Assembly: GCA_964384215.1 (NCBI GenBank)
Contig: CAYLLB010000028.1
Location: forward strand, 7,454 to 71,453
Direction of reading: 5' to 3'
Source of the DNA: JAJFUV01 sp964384215
GTDB lineage: Bacteria; Acidobacteriota; Terriglobia; Bryobacterales; Bryobacteraceae
Length of the DNA: 64,000 bases
Shown: positions 41,589 to 51,223 of the stretch, piece after piece
Position numbering within the stretch: the stretch's first letter is position 1
Layout of the letters: every line of letters starts with the position of its first letter
Notes under the pieces: model-generated
What the model saw: the letters and a program-made list of their open reading frames with translations, nothing else
Databases searched by the model: none
Told to the model about the DNA's origin: nothing
Translations under genes and position numbers: made by a program

Positions 41589-42062
41589 TCAGGCGCGCAG
41601 GCGTCGCATCAGGTTGCCCATTTCGACGGCGGACATGGCCGCGTCGAAGCCCTTGTTGCCCGCCTTGGCGCCGGCCCGCTCGATGGCCTGCTCGAGCGAA
41701 TTGGTAGTGAGCACGCCGAAAGCGATGGGGACGCCGTACTCGAGCGAGGTCTGTCCCAATCCCTTGGCGACCTCGGCGGCGATGTAGTCGAAATGGGGCG
41801 TGTCGCCGCGGATCACCGCGCTCAGACAGACGATGCCGTCGTGCCGTTTCGCCGCCGCCAGTTCGCGCGCCACTACGGGCAATTCCCAACTGCCCGGCAC
41901 GCGCACGATCTCGATGTCATTCGGGTCGCAGCCGGTCCGCGTCAAAGCATCCATGGCGCCGGCGAGCAGGCGCTCAGTCACCACGCTGTTGAAACGGCTC
42001 ACCACGAGGGCGAACTTCAGCCCCTTCGCATCCAGATTTCCTTCCACAACTTTATTCGGCAT
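41589..42062 (-). CDS. ribH: 6,7-dimethyl-8-ribityllumazine synthase
   Basis: A 157-residue enzyme catalysing the penultimate step of riboflavin synthesis. Motifs: 'FALVVSRFNSVVTERLLAGA', 'IVRVPGSWELPVVARELAA' (substrate loop), 'CLSAVIRGDTPHFDYIAAE' (phosphate and catalytic His), 'PIAFGVLTTNSLEQAIERAG' and 'NKGFDAAMSAVEM'. The ATG at 42062 gives the expected length; a longer frame starts at 42122. It is divergent from lepA across about 110 bases. Flavin supply fits the flavoprotein-rich locus elsewhere but is general metabolism. Confidence 0.95.
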   Translation of the reverse strand: MPNKVVEGNLDAKGLKFALVVSRFNSVVTERLLAGAMDALTRTGCDPNDIEIVRVPGSWELPVVARELAAAKRHDGIVCLSAVIRGDTPHFDYIAAEVAKGLGQTSLEYGVPIAFGVLTTNSLEQAIERAGAKAGNKGFDAAMSAVEMGNLMRRLRA

Positions 42063-42143
42063 GGTCTTCACCCCGCGGAGTTTGAGGTCGCAGTAATCCT
42101 CTTTCTGTACGGCGTCATGCATATGCGCGCCGGGTACATATGG

Positions 42144-42149
42144 GATAAT
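42144..42149 (+). promoter_or_regulatory. Possible -10 box (GATAAT) of lepA
   Basis: GATAAT lies 26 bases before the lepA ATG in the divergent ribH-lepA gap. There is no convincing -35 at the right distance (ATATGC). Confidence 0.3.
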
Positions 42150-42175
42150 TGGACTTCAGAGCTTCATCATACCGC

Positions 42176-43984
42176 ATGGATCCCTGCTACATACGCAACT
42201 TTTCCATCATTGCGCACATTGACCACGGCAAGTCGACGCTGGCCGACCGCCTGCTGGAACTGACCGGCGCGTTGAGCCAGCGCGAAATGATGGAGCAGGT
42301 ACTGGACTCGATGGACCTGGAGCGGGAACGCGGCATCACCATCAAGTCCCACGCCGTGCGGCTCAACTACCGCGCCGGCGACGGCCAGGACTATCAGCTC
42401 AACCTCATCGACACGCCCGGCCACGTCGATTTCACTTACGAGGTTTCGCGCAGCCTGCAAGCCTGTGAGGGCGCGCTGCTGGTGGTGGACGCCTCACAGG
42501 GCGTCGAGGCGCAGACCCTGGCGAACACGTACCTGGCGCTGGGGCACAACCTGGAGATTATCCCGGTCATCAACAAGATCGACCTGCCTTCGGCCGAGCC
42601 GGACCGCGTTAAGGAGGAGATCGAGCAGGTTATCGGGCTCGATGCCAAAGATGCGCTGATGGTGAGCGCGAAAAGCGGCGCCGGCGTCCGCGACGTGCTG
42701 GAGGCCGTGGTGCACCTGGTGCCTCCGCCGCCCGGCAAGCCTGACACGCCACTACGCGCGCTGATTTTCGACTCCTGGTTCGACCCCTACCGCGGCGTCA
42801 TCACGCTGCTGCGCGTGGTCGATGGCCGCCTCTACATGGGGCAGAAGATCCGGCTGTCGTCGAACGGCGCCACGTTCGAGGTCGAAGGTCTTGGCTACCA
42901 GTCGCCCAAGCCGGTTCCTTGCCAGGAACTCTCGGCGGGCGAGGTCGGCTACCTGTTCGCGAACATCAAGAAGGTCTCCGACGCACAGATCGGAGACACG
43001 ATCATGGACGCGGAGAATCCGGCCGCCGAACCGCTCCCGGGTTTCCAGGCCGCCAAGGCCATGGTGTTCGCCGGGCTTTACCCGGTGGAGTCGCACGAGC
43101 ACACGGTGCTGAGGGAAGCTCTCGAAAAGTTGCGGCTCAACGACAGCGCATTCAACTTCGAGCCGGAAAGCTCGGCGGCTCTGGGCTTCGGCTTCCGCTG
43201 CGGCTTCCTCGGCTTGCTGCACCTGGAAATCGTCCAGGAGCGGTTGGAACGCGAGTTCCAGATCGACCTCATCACCACGGCGCCGAGTGTGCTCTACCGT
43301 GTGCGCAAGCATAGCGGCGAGGTCGTCGAGGTGGACAGCCCCACGCGCTGGCCCGATCCGGCGGAGATCCTCGAAGTCGAGGAACCCATCATCGAAGCCA
43401 CCGTCATTACGCGCGAGGAGCACCTGGGCGAGATCCTGAAGCTGCTTGAGGAGAAGCGCGGCAATCAGAAGAAGTTCGAGTACATCGGCGCGGCGCGCGT
43501 GCTGCTCGTCTATGAGCTACCGCTCAACGAGATTGTTCTGGACTTTTACGACCGGCTGAAATCCTGTTCGCGCGGCTACGCTTCGCTGGACTATCACCTG
43601 GCCGGCTATCGCGCGGCACCCATGGCGAAGCTGGACGTGCTGGTGGCCGGTGAACCGGTGGACGCGCTGTCGATGATCGTCCCCAAAGAATCCGCCTACG
43701 AGCGCGGCAAGGCGCTTATCGAAAGGTTGCGCAAGCTCATCCCGCGCCAGATGTTCGAGGTGGCGCTGCAGGCGGCCATCGGCAACAAGATCGTCGCGCG
43801 CGAGAACATCCCCGCCATGCGCAAAAACGTGCTCGCGAAGTGTTACGGAGGCGATATCACGCGCAAACGCAAGCTGCTCGAGAAGCAAAAAGAGGGCAAG
43901 CGCCGCATGAAGCGCGTAGGCCGCGTGGAGATTCCCCAGGAAGCGTTCTTGGCTGTGCTGCGCGTCTCCGGTGAAACAGAGTAG
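42176..43984 (+). CDS. lepA: Elongation factor 4 (LepA)
   Basis: A 602-residue ribosome-associated GTPase that can back-translocate the ribosome. The start 'MDPCYIRNFSIIAHIDHGKS' is the family N-terminus and the reason for choosing 42176 over an upstream start at 42149. G motifs: 'AHIDHGKST', 'DTPGHVDF' and 'NKIDLPSA'. LepA-specific C-terminal parts include 'SHEHTVLREALEKLRLNDSA', 'LGFGFRCGFLGLLHLEI', 'GYASLDYHLAGYR' and 'AKCYGGDITRKRKLLEKQKE'. Length is normal. Confidence 0.96.
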   Translation: MDPCYIRNFSIIAHIDHGKSTLADRLLELTGALSQREMMEQVLDSMDLERERGITIKSHAVRLNYRAGDGQDYQLNLIDTPGHVDFTYEVSRSLQACEGALLVVDASQGVEAQTLANTYLALGHNLEIIPVINKIDLPSAEPDRVKEEIEQVIGLDAKDALMVSAKSGAGVRDVLEAVVHLVPPPPGKPDTPLRALIFDSWFDPYRGVITLLRVVDGRLYMGQKIRLSSNGATFEVEGLGYQSPKPVPCQELSAGEVGYLFANIKKVSDAQIGDTIMDAENPAAEPLPGFQAAKAMVFAGLYPVESHEHTVLREALEKLRLNDSAFNFEPESSAALGFGFRCGFLGLLHLEIVQERLEREFQIDLITTAPSVLYRVRKHSGEVVEVDSPTRWPDPAEILEVEEPIIEATVITREEHLGEILKLLEEKRGNQKKFEYIGAARVLLVYELPLNEIVLDFYDRLKSCSRGYASLDYHLAGYRAAPMAKLDVLVAGEPVDALSMIVPKESAYERGKALIERLRKLIPRQMFEVALQAAIGNKIVARENIPAMRKNVLAKCYGGDITRKRKLLEKQKEGKRRMKRVGRVEIPQEAFLAVLRVSGETE

Positions 43985-44065
43985 TCCGTCCAGGCTACCC
44001 CTTCCCAAAAACAGGTGATATGCAAAAGTGTCCTCAGACCTCCGATATGACTTGCTGGAGGTTGA

Positions 44066-44935
44066 ATGCCGAAGGTCATCGCCCGCGACGAACGGGCGCG
44101 GGACGCGCCGTGGGCGCTATGTAAACTGCCGTCCTTTCCGCCTATCGCAACACGGCTGCTACAGGCGCTGTCCAAGGAAGATGTCGAGATCAGGGAGTTG
44201 ACGCGTCTGATTTCTTCCGATGCGGCGTTTTCCGCTGAGATCCTGCGTCTGGCCAACTCCGCGCTCTTCGGGCTGGAAGGACAGGTCAACAGCTTGACCC
44301 ACGCTGTGTTGCTGTTGGGGCTGTCGCGAGTGAAGGGCCTGGCTATGACCGTGGCGATCATGAAGGGATACCTGAAAGGTGTACTCAAGAGTGAGACGCT
44401 GCGGCGGTGCTGGACTCACTCGCTGGCCTGTGCGTTTCTGGCTGAAGAACTGGCGCCTGCCTGTGGCTTGGATAAAGATTATGCCTACACGGCCGGACTA
44501 TTGCATGACATCGGCCGGCTGAGCATTCTTGTAACTTATCCCGCCGAGTACACGAATCTTTTGAAGGTGGCCGAAGACAACTCCTTCGATGTCCTGGAGT
44601 GCGAACGTCAACTGTTCGACATCGATCATTGCCAGGCGGGTCAGTGGTTGGCCGCGCAATGGAAGTTGCCGCCGGAGTTCGGTGAGGTCCTGAGCCATCA
44701 TCACGAACCGGCTGCGGGACCAGGATTTGGCGCCGCCGGTCTCATACACTTGACCTGCAATCTGTCGGACGCTCTGGGGTTCAATGTTCTGGACACCAGG
44801 GAACTGCCGGACTTCGAGCGAATCTTGACCGAATTGCCTCAGGCGGCGAGAAATCGCGTCAACCTGAATTTCGAGGAGCTGAAAGCGCGCCTTGGAGGGC
44901 ACATTGTGGCCCTGTTGCGCGGGCCGCTCAACTAA
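44066..44935 (+). CDS. HDOD-domain signalling protein
   Basis: A 289-residue cytoplasmic HDOD protein (HD-related output domain). Features are 'LCKLPSFPPIATRLLQALSK' at the start, 'LISSDAAFSAEILRLANSAL', 'SLTHAVLLLGLSRVKGLAM' and the HD-like 'YTAGLLHDIGRLSILV' followed by 'VLSHHHEP'. HDOD proteins take part in signal transduction, often with response regulators, but lack proven hydrolase activity. TGGAGG lies four to nine bases before the ATG. Its stop codon overlaps that of the convergent Gfo/Idh gene by four bases. Confidence 0.88.
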   Translation: MPKVIARDERARDAPWALCKLPSFPPIATRLLQALSKEDVEIRELTRLISSDAAFSAEILRLANSALFGLEGQVNSLTHAVLLLGLSRVKGLAMTVAIMKGYLKGVLKSETLRRCWTHSLACAFLAEELAPACGLDKDYAYTAGLLHDIGRLSILVTYPAEYTNLLKVAEDNSFDVLECERQLFDIDHCQAGQWLAAQWKLPPEFGEVLSHHHEPAAGPGFGAAGLIHLTCNLSDALGFNVLDTRELPDFERILTELPQAARNRVNLNFEELKARLGGHIVALLRGPLN

Positions 44936-46194
44936 GCCATATTCGGCAGTTCGTATCCCCGGCGTCGCGGGCGTGAAAGAAGCTTGTTAGCCTCCTCGTC
45001 GCCGGTGAACTTCTCCTTTTCAGGATCCCAATGCAGCTTGCGGTCCAACTGCCTGCAAATGTTCACGAGATGGCACACCGTGTTCGACCGGTGCCCGATC
45101 TCGACGTCGGCGTTGGGCCGCTTGCGCGTCCGCATGCACTCAAAGAAGTTCCTCAAGTGGAAGAGGTCCTCTCCACGTCCTTCGGGAGTGAAGTCGGGAG
45201 CGTTGCGGCGCAGTTCCACCGGATCGGACAGATAGTTGCCACGCAGGATCTGGATGCGGCCCTTCTCCCCGACGAAGATGGCGCCTAGCTGAGCGTGATC
45301 GTTGATCTTTGGCTGCCAAAGTTTCAAGAGCGTGCCGCTGGCATAGCGCATGGTGATGCGCGCCTGTTCACCTTTTTCCTCCGGCCACATCTCGACCGGT
45401 CCGGTCTCATCGGTTCCGAGCGCGGCCTGCACCTGGTCCAGCCCGTGCGTACCCCAGCCGCTCACGCCCCAGCTCTGCCCGCCGCCGTCATAGTCCCAAT
45501 AAAGAGCCCACTTGGTTCGCAAGTCGTCGTGATAGGGACGAAGCTCGGTCTGGTTGCACCACTGGTCCCAATTGAGGCCTGCTGGGATAGGCTGCGCGGG
45601 CTGAGGCTTCCAGGCGACAGGCGGCTCGTAGTTGCAGGCGATCACTTCCTTGATCTTGCCGATGGCTCCCCCGCTCACCAGTTTGCTGGCGTGGATATTG
45701 ATGGGCATGGAACGCTGCTGCGTGCCGGTTTGCAGGATGCGATTGTATTTCCGAACGGCTTTGACCAGGGTGCGGCCCTCGGCCACGGTCAGCGTCATCG
45801 GCTTTTCTGAATAGACGTCCAGGCCCGCCTGCATGGCGTGGATGTTGATAAGCACGCGGGCGTGCGTGGGAGTCTCGACAAAGACGCAGTCGAGCTTCTC
45901 CTTTTCAAACATCTTCCGGTAGTCGTGATACTTGCGCCACTTGGCGCCCTGCGGGTGTTTGGCTGCAGCCTCATCCATGCGCGTCAGGTAGCAGTCGGCT
46001 ATGGCCACAATCTGGGCCTCGGGCATGTCGAAATAGGTCTGCAGCCAGCGCGCGCGGCCGCCCACGCCGATGAATCCCACCTGGATGCGGCTGTTGGCGC
46101 CGGGCGCGCCGCCCATGCCAAGCACGCTCGATGGAACAAAAAGCGGCGCCGCGGCGGCGCCGGAGACGGTGGAGAGAAAATTACGTCGTTTCAT
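44932..46194 (-). CDS. Tat-exported Gfo/Idh/MocA family oxidoreductase
   Basis: A 420-residue protein with a twin-arginine-like leader ('MKRRNFLSTVSGAAAAPLFV'). The Rossmann domain starts at 'IQVGFIGVGGRARWLQTYFD', followed by 'LDCVFVETPTHARVLINIHA' and 'DVYSEKPMTLTVAEGRTLVK' (family Glu-Lys-Pro). The C-terminal half has 'NWDQWCNQTELRPYHDDLR', 'RWALYWDYDGG'-like aromatic residues and 'EDLFHLRNFFECMRTRKRPN'. The ATG at 46194 starts the leader directly; 46215 is an upstream alternative. It is a distant paralogue of the genes at 39882 and 56172. The substrate is unknown. Confidence 0.87.
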   Translation of the reverse strand: MKRRNFLSTVSGAAAAPLFVPSSVLGMGGAPGANSRIQVGFIGVGGRARWLQTYFDMPEAQIVAIADCYLTRMDEAAAKHPQGAKWRKYHDYRKMFEKEKLDCVFVETPTHARVLINIHAMQAGLDVYSEKPMTLTVAEGRTLVKAVRKYNRILQTGTQQRSMPINIHASKLVSGGAIGKIKEVIACNYEPPVAWKPQPAQPIPAGLNWDQWCNQTELRPYHDDLRTKWALYWDYDGGGQSWGVSGWGTHGLDQVQAALGTDETGPVEMWPEEKGEQARITMRYASGTLLKLWQPKINDHAQLGAIFVGEKGRIQILRGNYLSDPVELRRNAPDFTPEGRGEDLFHLRNFFECMRTRKRPNADVEIGHRSNTVCHLVNICRQLDRKLHWDPEKEKFTGDEEANKLLSRPRRRGYELPNMA

Positions 46195-46247
46195 GGCCCT
46201 CAGGTCCGGGTCCATTATATCTAGAGCCGGACAGTCGCGAGGCGCCT

Positions 46248-48167
46248 CTACTGGTTCTCCTCGATCTCACGGGAGATTTCCTCCCACTCCCGCATCAGCG
46301 CTTCGAGCGCTTCCCTGCCGGCGGTCACCAGTCCCATGAGGCGCTGCGTTTCCTCGGCGTTCTTGAAATCGGCAAGCTCGGCTTCGTAACCGGCGATTTC
46401 GGCCTCCCGCCGCGCCACCTCTTCCTCGATTTCCGTGCAGCGGTCTTGCATCTGACGGAGTTTGATCGGATTCAGGCGCTTCGCTTTGGAGACTTCCGTG
46501 GAGGCGGCCTCGGGCGCTGTATCCGGTACGGCTTCGGCCTCGGTGGCGGCTTCCATGGCCGCTGCGCTCTCCTTGCGCCGGAGATAGTCTTCGTAGTTGC
46601 CTGAATAGATGCGCACTTCGCCGTCGGCCACTTCGAACACGCGCGTGGCCAGTTTGTTGACGAAGTAGCGGTCGTGGGAGACGAATACCACCGTGCCGGT
46701 GTATTCGCTCAGCGATTCAAGCAGCACGTCCTTGGCGCGGATGTCGAGGTGATTGGTGGGCTCGTCGAGCAGCATGAAATTCGACGGCTGCATCAGCATG
46801 CGCGCCAACGCATAGCGGTTGCGCTCCCCGCCGGACAACACACCGATGGTCTTGAAAACTTCGTCCTCACCGAACAGAAAACAGCCGAGCACGGTGCGAA
46901 GTTCAGTAAGAGTGGACCGCGGCGACACCTCGCTCAGATCGTCCATCAACGTCGCGGACGTGTTGAGCTCCTTGTATTGATCCTGCGCGAAGTAATCCGG
47001 CTCGACGTTGTGGCCCACCACGTAGTCGCCGCTTGAAAGCGGCTCCACTCCAGCCAGCATCCTGATGAGCGTGGACTTGCCTGCGCCATTCACGCCCACC
47101 AGCGCCACGCGGTCGCCGCGCTCGATGATGAAGTCGACGTCGCGCAAGACCTGATGCTCGCCGTAGGACTTGCTCACGTGGCGGAACTCGGCCACTATAC
47201 GGCCGCTCGGCTTGGGCTGCGGAAACGAGAAGTGGATGGCCTTCTCTTCCAGCGGGATCTCGATGCGCTCTATGCGATCGAGTTCCTTGATGCGGCTCTG
47301 CACCTGCTTGGCTTTGGTGGCCTGATAGCGGAAGCGGTTGATGAACGCTTCCAACTGCTGTATGCGTGCCTGCTGATTGCGGTACGCGGCTTCGAGCGTT
47401 GCGCGTTGTTCGGTCTTCAGTTCGATGTAGCGCGAATATCCGCCGCTGTAAAAATGAATGCCGTGGTTCCAGATCTCTACGATGCGCGAAACGGTGACGT
47501 CCAGGAAGTAGCGGTCGTGGGAGACCAGTACGAAGGCGTAGGGATACGACTTCAGGTAGTCCTCCAGCCAGTTGCGCGCTTCCATGTCCAGGTGATTGGT
47601 GGGCTCGTCCAGAAGTAGCAGGTTGGGCTTCTCGAGCAACAGCTTCGCCAGCGCGATGCGCATCTGCCAGCCGCCGGAGAACTGTTCGGTAGGCCGCGCC
47701 CAATCCTCGCGCGAGAAGCCCAGGCCCGAAAGCACGGTGCCCACCTGCGCGTCGATGGTGTAATGGTCGCGCGAGCGAAGCTCGGTTTCGACGCGATGGA
47801 AGCGGTCGCTTACCGCGTGGTACTCCTCGCCCGAAGGGTCCAGTTCCGACATGCGGCGAGCCAGCGCTTCCAGTTCTCGCTCCATGGCCTGCACGTCGGC
47901 GAACACCGTCAGGCATTCGTCGAAGACCGTACGGCCGGAGAGCGACAGGCCGTCCTGCGGCAGGTAGCCGGCGGAAATGCCTTTGGTGGCCACCATCGTT
48001 CCGTTGTCGAGCGTGTCCAGCCCGGCCAGGACTTTCAGCAGCGTCGACTTGCCGGTGCCGTTGGCGCCCACCAAACCCGTGCGCTCCTCGGTGGTGACCA
48101 GCCAGTTGACGTTTTCAAAAAGCAGTTTGGAGCCGAATCGCTTGCCGGCGTCGGTGAGCTGAATCAT
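46248..48167 (-). CDS. ABC-F family ATPase
   Basis: A 639-residue soluble twin-ATPase without membrane segments. Domain 1: Walker A 'GANGTGKST', signature 'FSGGWQMRIALAKLLL', Walker B 'NLLLLDEPTNHLD'. The inter-domain linker is helical ('RATLEAAYRNQQARIQQL'). Domain 2: 'GVNGAGKST', 'LSGGERNRYALARML' and 'FMLLDEPTNHLD'. The C-terminal 90 residues form a coiled coil ('RCTEIEEEVARREAEIAGYE'). ABC-F proteins act on ribosomes in translation quality control or antibiotic protection; which applies here cannot be told. It overlaps the D-aminoacylase gene by four bases. Confidence 0.93.
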   Translation of the reverse strand: MIQLTDAGKRFGSKLLFENVNWLVTTEERTGLVGANGTGKSTLLKVLAGLDTLDNGTMVATKGISAGYLPQDGLSLSGRTVFDECLTVFADVQAMERELEALARRMSELDPSGEEYHAVSDRFHRVETELRSRDHYTIDAQVGTVLSGLGFSREDWARPTEQFSGGWQMRIALAKLLLEKPNLLLLDEPTNHLDMEARNWLEDYLKSYPYAFVLVSHDRYFLDVTVSRIVEIWNHGIHFYSGGYSRYIELKTEQRATLEAAYRNQQARIQQLEAFINRFRYQATKAKQVQSRIKELDRIERIEIPLEEKAIHFSFPQPKPSGRIVAEFRHVSKSYGEHQVLRDVDFIIERGDRVALVGVNGAGKSTLIRMLAGVEPLSSGDYVVGHNVEPDYFAQDQYKELNTSATLMDDLSEVSPRSTLTELRTVLGCFLFGEDEVFKTIGVLSGGERNRYALARMLMQPSNFMLLDEPTNHLDIRAKDVLLESLSEYTGTVVFVSHDRYFVNKLATRVFEVADGEVRIYSGNYEDYLRRKESAAAMEAATEAEAVPDTAPEAASTEVSKAKRLNPIKLRQMQDRCTEIEEEVARREAEIAGYEAELADFKNAEETQRLMGLVTAGREALEALMREWEEISREIEENQ

Positions 48168-49741
48168 TGCGCCTGCCTGCCGGCATACCCGGTGCCGCGC
48201 AGGATCCGTCCGGCTCGAACCAAAGTGGGTTTGTCGTTCTCAACCACCGGCTGCCCATTCACAAGAACCAGGTCGAACCCTTCCGAGTACTGGTGCGGGT
48301 TCTCGTAAGTGGCTTTGTCCTGGACGCGCGCAGGGTCGAACAGAACGAGATCCGCCCAGAAGCCTTCGCGGACCATGCCGCGATCGCGGAAACCGTAAAC
48401 CCGCGCGGGCAGCGAGGTCATCTTGCGCACGGCTTCCTCCAGCGTGATGGTGTTGCGGTTGCGCACGAACTCGGCCAACACGCGGGCGCGCGAACCGTAA
48501 GAGCGCGGATGCGGCTTGCCCACGCCGAACTCCCGCACGCCGCCGTCGCTGATGACGGAGGTGTTCGGATACCGCAAGATCCGCTCGACGTCCTTGATGC
48601 TCATCGACTGGTAGACCATTCCCACCCAGTCCTTCTCCATCAGTTCGAGTATGGTCTGAATCTGCCGGTCGAGCTTCTTCTTCCCGTGCTTCAAGATCGC
48701 AATTTCGGGGATGGTCTTGCCTTCGAGGGTTTTATCGAACGGGCAGCTCGACACCATGGCATAGGAGTAGTCCTTCCATCCTTTGTCCTTCAGCATCTGC
48801 TTCATCTCGCGCGCGATCCGCTGGCGGGTGGCTGGGTCGGCCAGCCGTTCCTTGATCTTCTCCTTGCCGTCGGCGAGCGCCCAGCTTGGAAGGGTGATGC
48901 CGAGGTTGGTGCTTGATCGATCATATGGGTACTGGTCCACGGTCACGTCGACGCCCTCACTGCGGAACCTTTCGACCATGGCGATGGACTTGTCGCTCTC
49001 GCCCCAGTGCTTGCGGTTGTCGATCTTGAAGTGCGACAACTCGACGCGCATTCCGGCCGCGCGGCCCACGCTCGCAGCCTCCTCGATGGCCGCCAGGACC
49101 TTCGCGCCCTCATCGCGCATGTGGCTCGCGTAGATGCCGCCATACTTGGAGGCGGCCTTAGCCAGTTCGACCACTTCTTCCGTGCTCGAGTAAGTGCCGG
49201 GAATGTAGATCAGGCCGGTGGAAAAGCCGATGGCGCCGTCCCGCATGGCCTTTTCGACCACCTCGCGCATGCGGGCGAGTTCGTCCGCCGTGGCATGGCG
49301 TTCAGCCCGACCCATCACATGAATGCGAATGTCATTGTGCCCGGCGAGCGTGGCGAGGTTGATGCCGAGCCCGATCTTTTCCAGCTTGGCGAACCAGGCG
49401 GCGACGTCCACTTCCGAGTCGCCGCAATTGCCAGTGACGATCGTGGTGACGCCATCGCGCACATAATTGTCGGCGAAGGGGATCTTCTCGATGTCGCCCT
49501 CGACGTGCGTGTGCCCGTCGATGAAGCCCGGCGCGAGCACGCGGTCGTGGGCGTCAATGACGCGCTCGGCGCTCGCGCGCGACAGGTCGCCAACCGCCTC
49601 GATGCGCCCATCTTTCACGCCGACATCGGCGCGAAACCAGGGGTTGCCCGTGCCGTCCACCACCCGGGCGTTACGAATAATCATGTTGTAGTCGGCCGCA
49701 TGAAGACAAAAGACGGCGAAGAAAAGTAGAACCGAGCGCAT
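48164..49741 (-). CDS. D-aminoacylase / N-acyl-D-amino-acid deacylase family amidohydrolase
   Basis: A 525-residue amidohydrolase with a likely signal peptide ('MRSVLLFFAVFCLHAAD'). Motifs: 'NMIIRNARVVDGTGNPWFRA', metal site 'APGFIDGHTHVEGD', 'TTIVTGNCGDS', 'LATLAGHNDIR', 'GFSTGLIYIPGTYSSTEEVV' and 'YASHMRDEG' with 'VELSHFKIDN'. The late 'SDGGVREFGVGKPHPRSYGS' is also typical. The family hydrolyses N-acyl-D-amino acids or related peptides. Export suggests action on cell-wall or environmental peptides. It precedes the ABC-F gene. Confidence 0.88.
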   Translation of the reverse strand: MRSVLLFFAVFCLHAADYNMIIRNARVVDGTGNPWFRADVGVKDGRIEAVGDLSRASAERVIDAHDRVLAPGFIDGHTHVEGDIEKIPFADNYVRDGVTTIVTGNCGDSEVDVAAWFAKLEKIGLGINLATLAGHNDIRIHVMGRAERHATADELARMREVVEKAMRDGAIGFSTGLIYIPGTYSSTEEVVELAKAASKYGGIYASHMRDEGAKVLAAIEEAASVGRAAGMRVELSHFKIDNRKHWGESDKSIAMVERFRSEGVDVTVDQYPYDRSSTNLGITLPSWALADGKEKIKERLADPATRQRIAREMKQMLKDKGWKDYSYAMVSSCPFDKTLEGKTIPEIAILKHGKKKLDRQIQTILELMEKDWVGMVYQSMSIKDVERILRYPNTSVISDGGVREFGVGKPHPRSYGSRARVLAEFVRNRNTITLEEAVRKMTSLPARVYGFRDRGMVREGFWADLVLFDPARVQDKATYENPHQYSEGFDLVLVNGQPVVENDKPTLVRAGRILRGTGYAGRQAQ

Positions 49742-49774
49742 GGGAACCTATCCCAAGATTAGCAGGGAGCGGTC

Positions 49775-50635
49775 CTAAGCTACCGGGCCCAGGAAGAAAT
49801 CGAGCGAGCGGGACAGGTAGTCGCGCAGTTCGGACCGCGGCACAACGGCATCCAGGAATCCATGCTGCAGCAGAAATTCGCTGCGCTGAAAACCTTGCGG
49901 GAGCTTCTGTCGGATAGTCTGTTCGATGACGCGCGGTCCTGCAAAGCCGATCAGCGCGCCCGGTTCGCCAATGTTGAGATCGCCCAGCATGGCAAAACTG
50001 GCCGTGACGCCGCCCGTGGTGGGGTCCGCCAGGACGCTGAGGTAGGGGATTTTGGCCGCGTCAAGCATCATGAGCGCGGCCGAGACCTTGGCCATCTGCA
50101 TCAGGCTGACGGCGCCTTCCTGCATACGCGCGCCGCCGGAACTGGACACGATTACCAGTGGCTGCCGCTTGGCGATCGAGCGCTCCACCGCGCGCGTGAT
50201 CTTCTCGCCCACCACGGCACCCATGCTGCCGCCGATGAACTTCAGGTCGAGCACGCAAAGCTGGATCGCGCGGCCTTTCAGCTTGCCCTCCACTGCGATC
50301 ACGGCGTCCTGGCGCGAGGTTGCCTTGCGCATGTCTTCCAGGCGCTTCTTGTACGCTTTGGAATCGGAGAATTCGAGTGGATCGGTGGAGACCATGTCCC
50401 GGTCGTATTCGGTCCATTCGCCGTCCAGCAGTGATTTCACGCGCGAGCCGGCGTCCAGCTTGAAGTGATAGCCGCACTTGGGGCAGACCTGCAGGCTCTC
50501 TTCCAGGGCCTTACGCCAGATGATCTGCCGGCACCCATCGCACTTCAGCCATAGGCCTTCGGTACGGACGTTGCGTGCGGCGTCCTCGGGAGGATTTCCC
50601 GCGATCCGGGGCTTCTTTCGGGTGAACCAGGCCAT
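49775..50635 (-). CDS. accD: Acetyl-CoA carboxylase carboxyltransferase subunit beta
   Basis: A 286-residue subunit that with AccA transfers the carboxyl group to acetyl-CoA in fatty-acid synthesis. The N-terminal zinc finger is 'CDGCRQIIW' ... 'CPKCGYHF'. The crotonase-like domain shows 'DAVIAVEGKLKGRAIQLCVL', 'FIGGSMGAVVGEKITRAVE', 'SSSGGARMQEGAVSLMQMAK' and 'PYLSVLADPTTGGVTASFAM'. Length is typical (about 285-305). It follows cobO by eight bases. Confidence 0.96.
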   Translation of the reverse strand: MAWFTRKKPRIAGNPPEDAARNVRTEGLWLKCDGCRQIIWRKALEESLQVCPKCGYHFKLDAGSRVKSLLDGEWTEYDRDMVSTDPLEFSDSKAYKKRLEDMRKATSRQDAVIAVEGKLKGRAIQLCVLDLKFIGGSMGAVVGEKITRAVERSIAKRQPLVIVSSSGGARMQEGAVSLMQMAKVSAALMMLDAAKIPYLSVLADPTTGGVTASFAMLGDLNIGEPGALIGFAGPRVIEQTIRQKLPQGFQRSEFLLQHGFLDAVVPRSELRDYLSRSLDFFLGPVA

Positions 50636-50643
50636 GATGACTC

Positions 50644-51177
50644 TCAGTACTCGATGCCTCGCTGCGCGAGGATCCCTTTCTCGAACGGATGCTTGATCTC
50701 CCGGATCTCGCTCACCAGATCGGCCGCCTCGATGAGTCTGTCTTGCGCGTTGCGTCCCGTACAGATAACGTGCAACTGCTCGGGCCGCGCGGCAAGGTCG
50801 TTGAGAACTTGATCCAGGGTGATCATGCCGTAATGTACGGCATAATTGATCTCATCCAAGATTATCATGTCGTAACGGTCCGAATGCATGGCCTCGACGG
50901 CTGCCTTCCATGCTTCCTGGACGAGCCGTATATCCTCGGCGTCGGGCTTTTCGGCCCCCACTTTGACGAAGCCGCGGCCCATGGGGCGGATCTGGAAATT
51001 CTCACCGAAAGCTTTCACCGCATCCAGTTCCCCGTAATGCCAGGATCCCTTGATGAACTGGATCATGAGCACCTTCATGCCCTGGCCCACGGCGCGCAAG
51101 GCGCTTCCCATGGCGGCGCTGGTTTTGCCCTTGCCGTTCCCTGTGAAGACGATCAGCAGCCCTCGGTGAGAATCCAC
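50644..51177 (-). CDS. cobO: Cob(I)yrinic acid a,c-diamide adenosyltransferase
   Basis: A 177-residue BtuR/CobO/CobA-type enzyme that adds the adenosyl group to cobalamin precursors. P-loop 'VFTGNGKGKTSAAMGSALRA', 'KVLMIQFIKGSWHYGELDAV', 'YDMIILDEINYAVHYGMI' and 'LHVICTGRNAQDRLIEAADL' are diagnostic. No other cobalamin genes are adjacent, so it may serve salvage. It precedes accD. Confidence 0.93.
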   Translation of the reverse strand: MDSHRGLLIVFTGNGKGKTSAAMGSALRAVGQGMKVLMIQFIKGSWHYGELDAVKAFGENFQIRPMGRGFVKVGAEKPDAEDIRLVQEAWKAAVEAMHSDRYDMIILDEINYAVHYGMITLDQVLNDLAARPEQLHVICTGRNAQDRLIEAADLVSEIREIKHPFEKGILAQRGIEY

Positions 51178-51223
51178 CAGACCACACTAACCCGACGCCC
51201 CCGAGCGAAGCAAGACGCGGTGC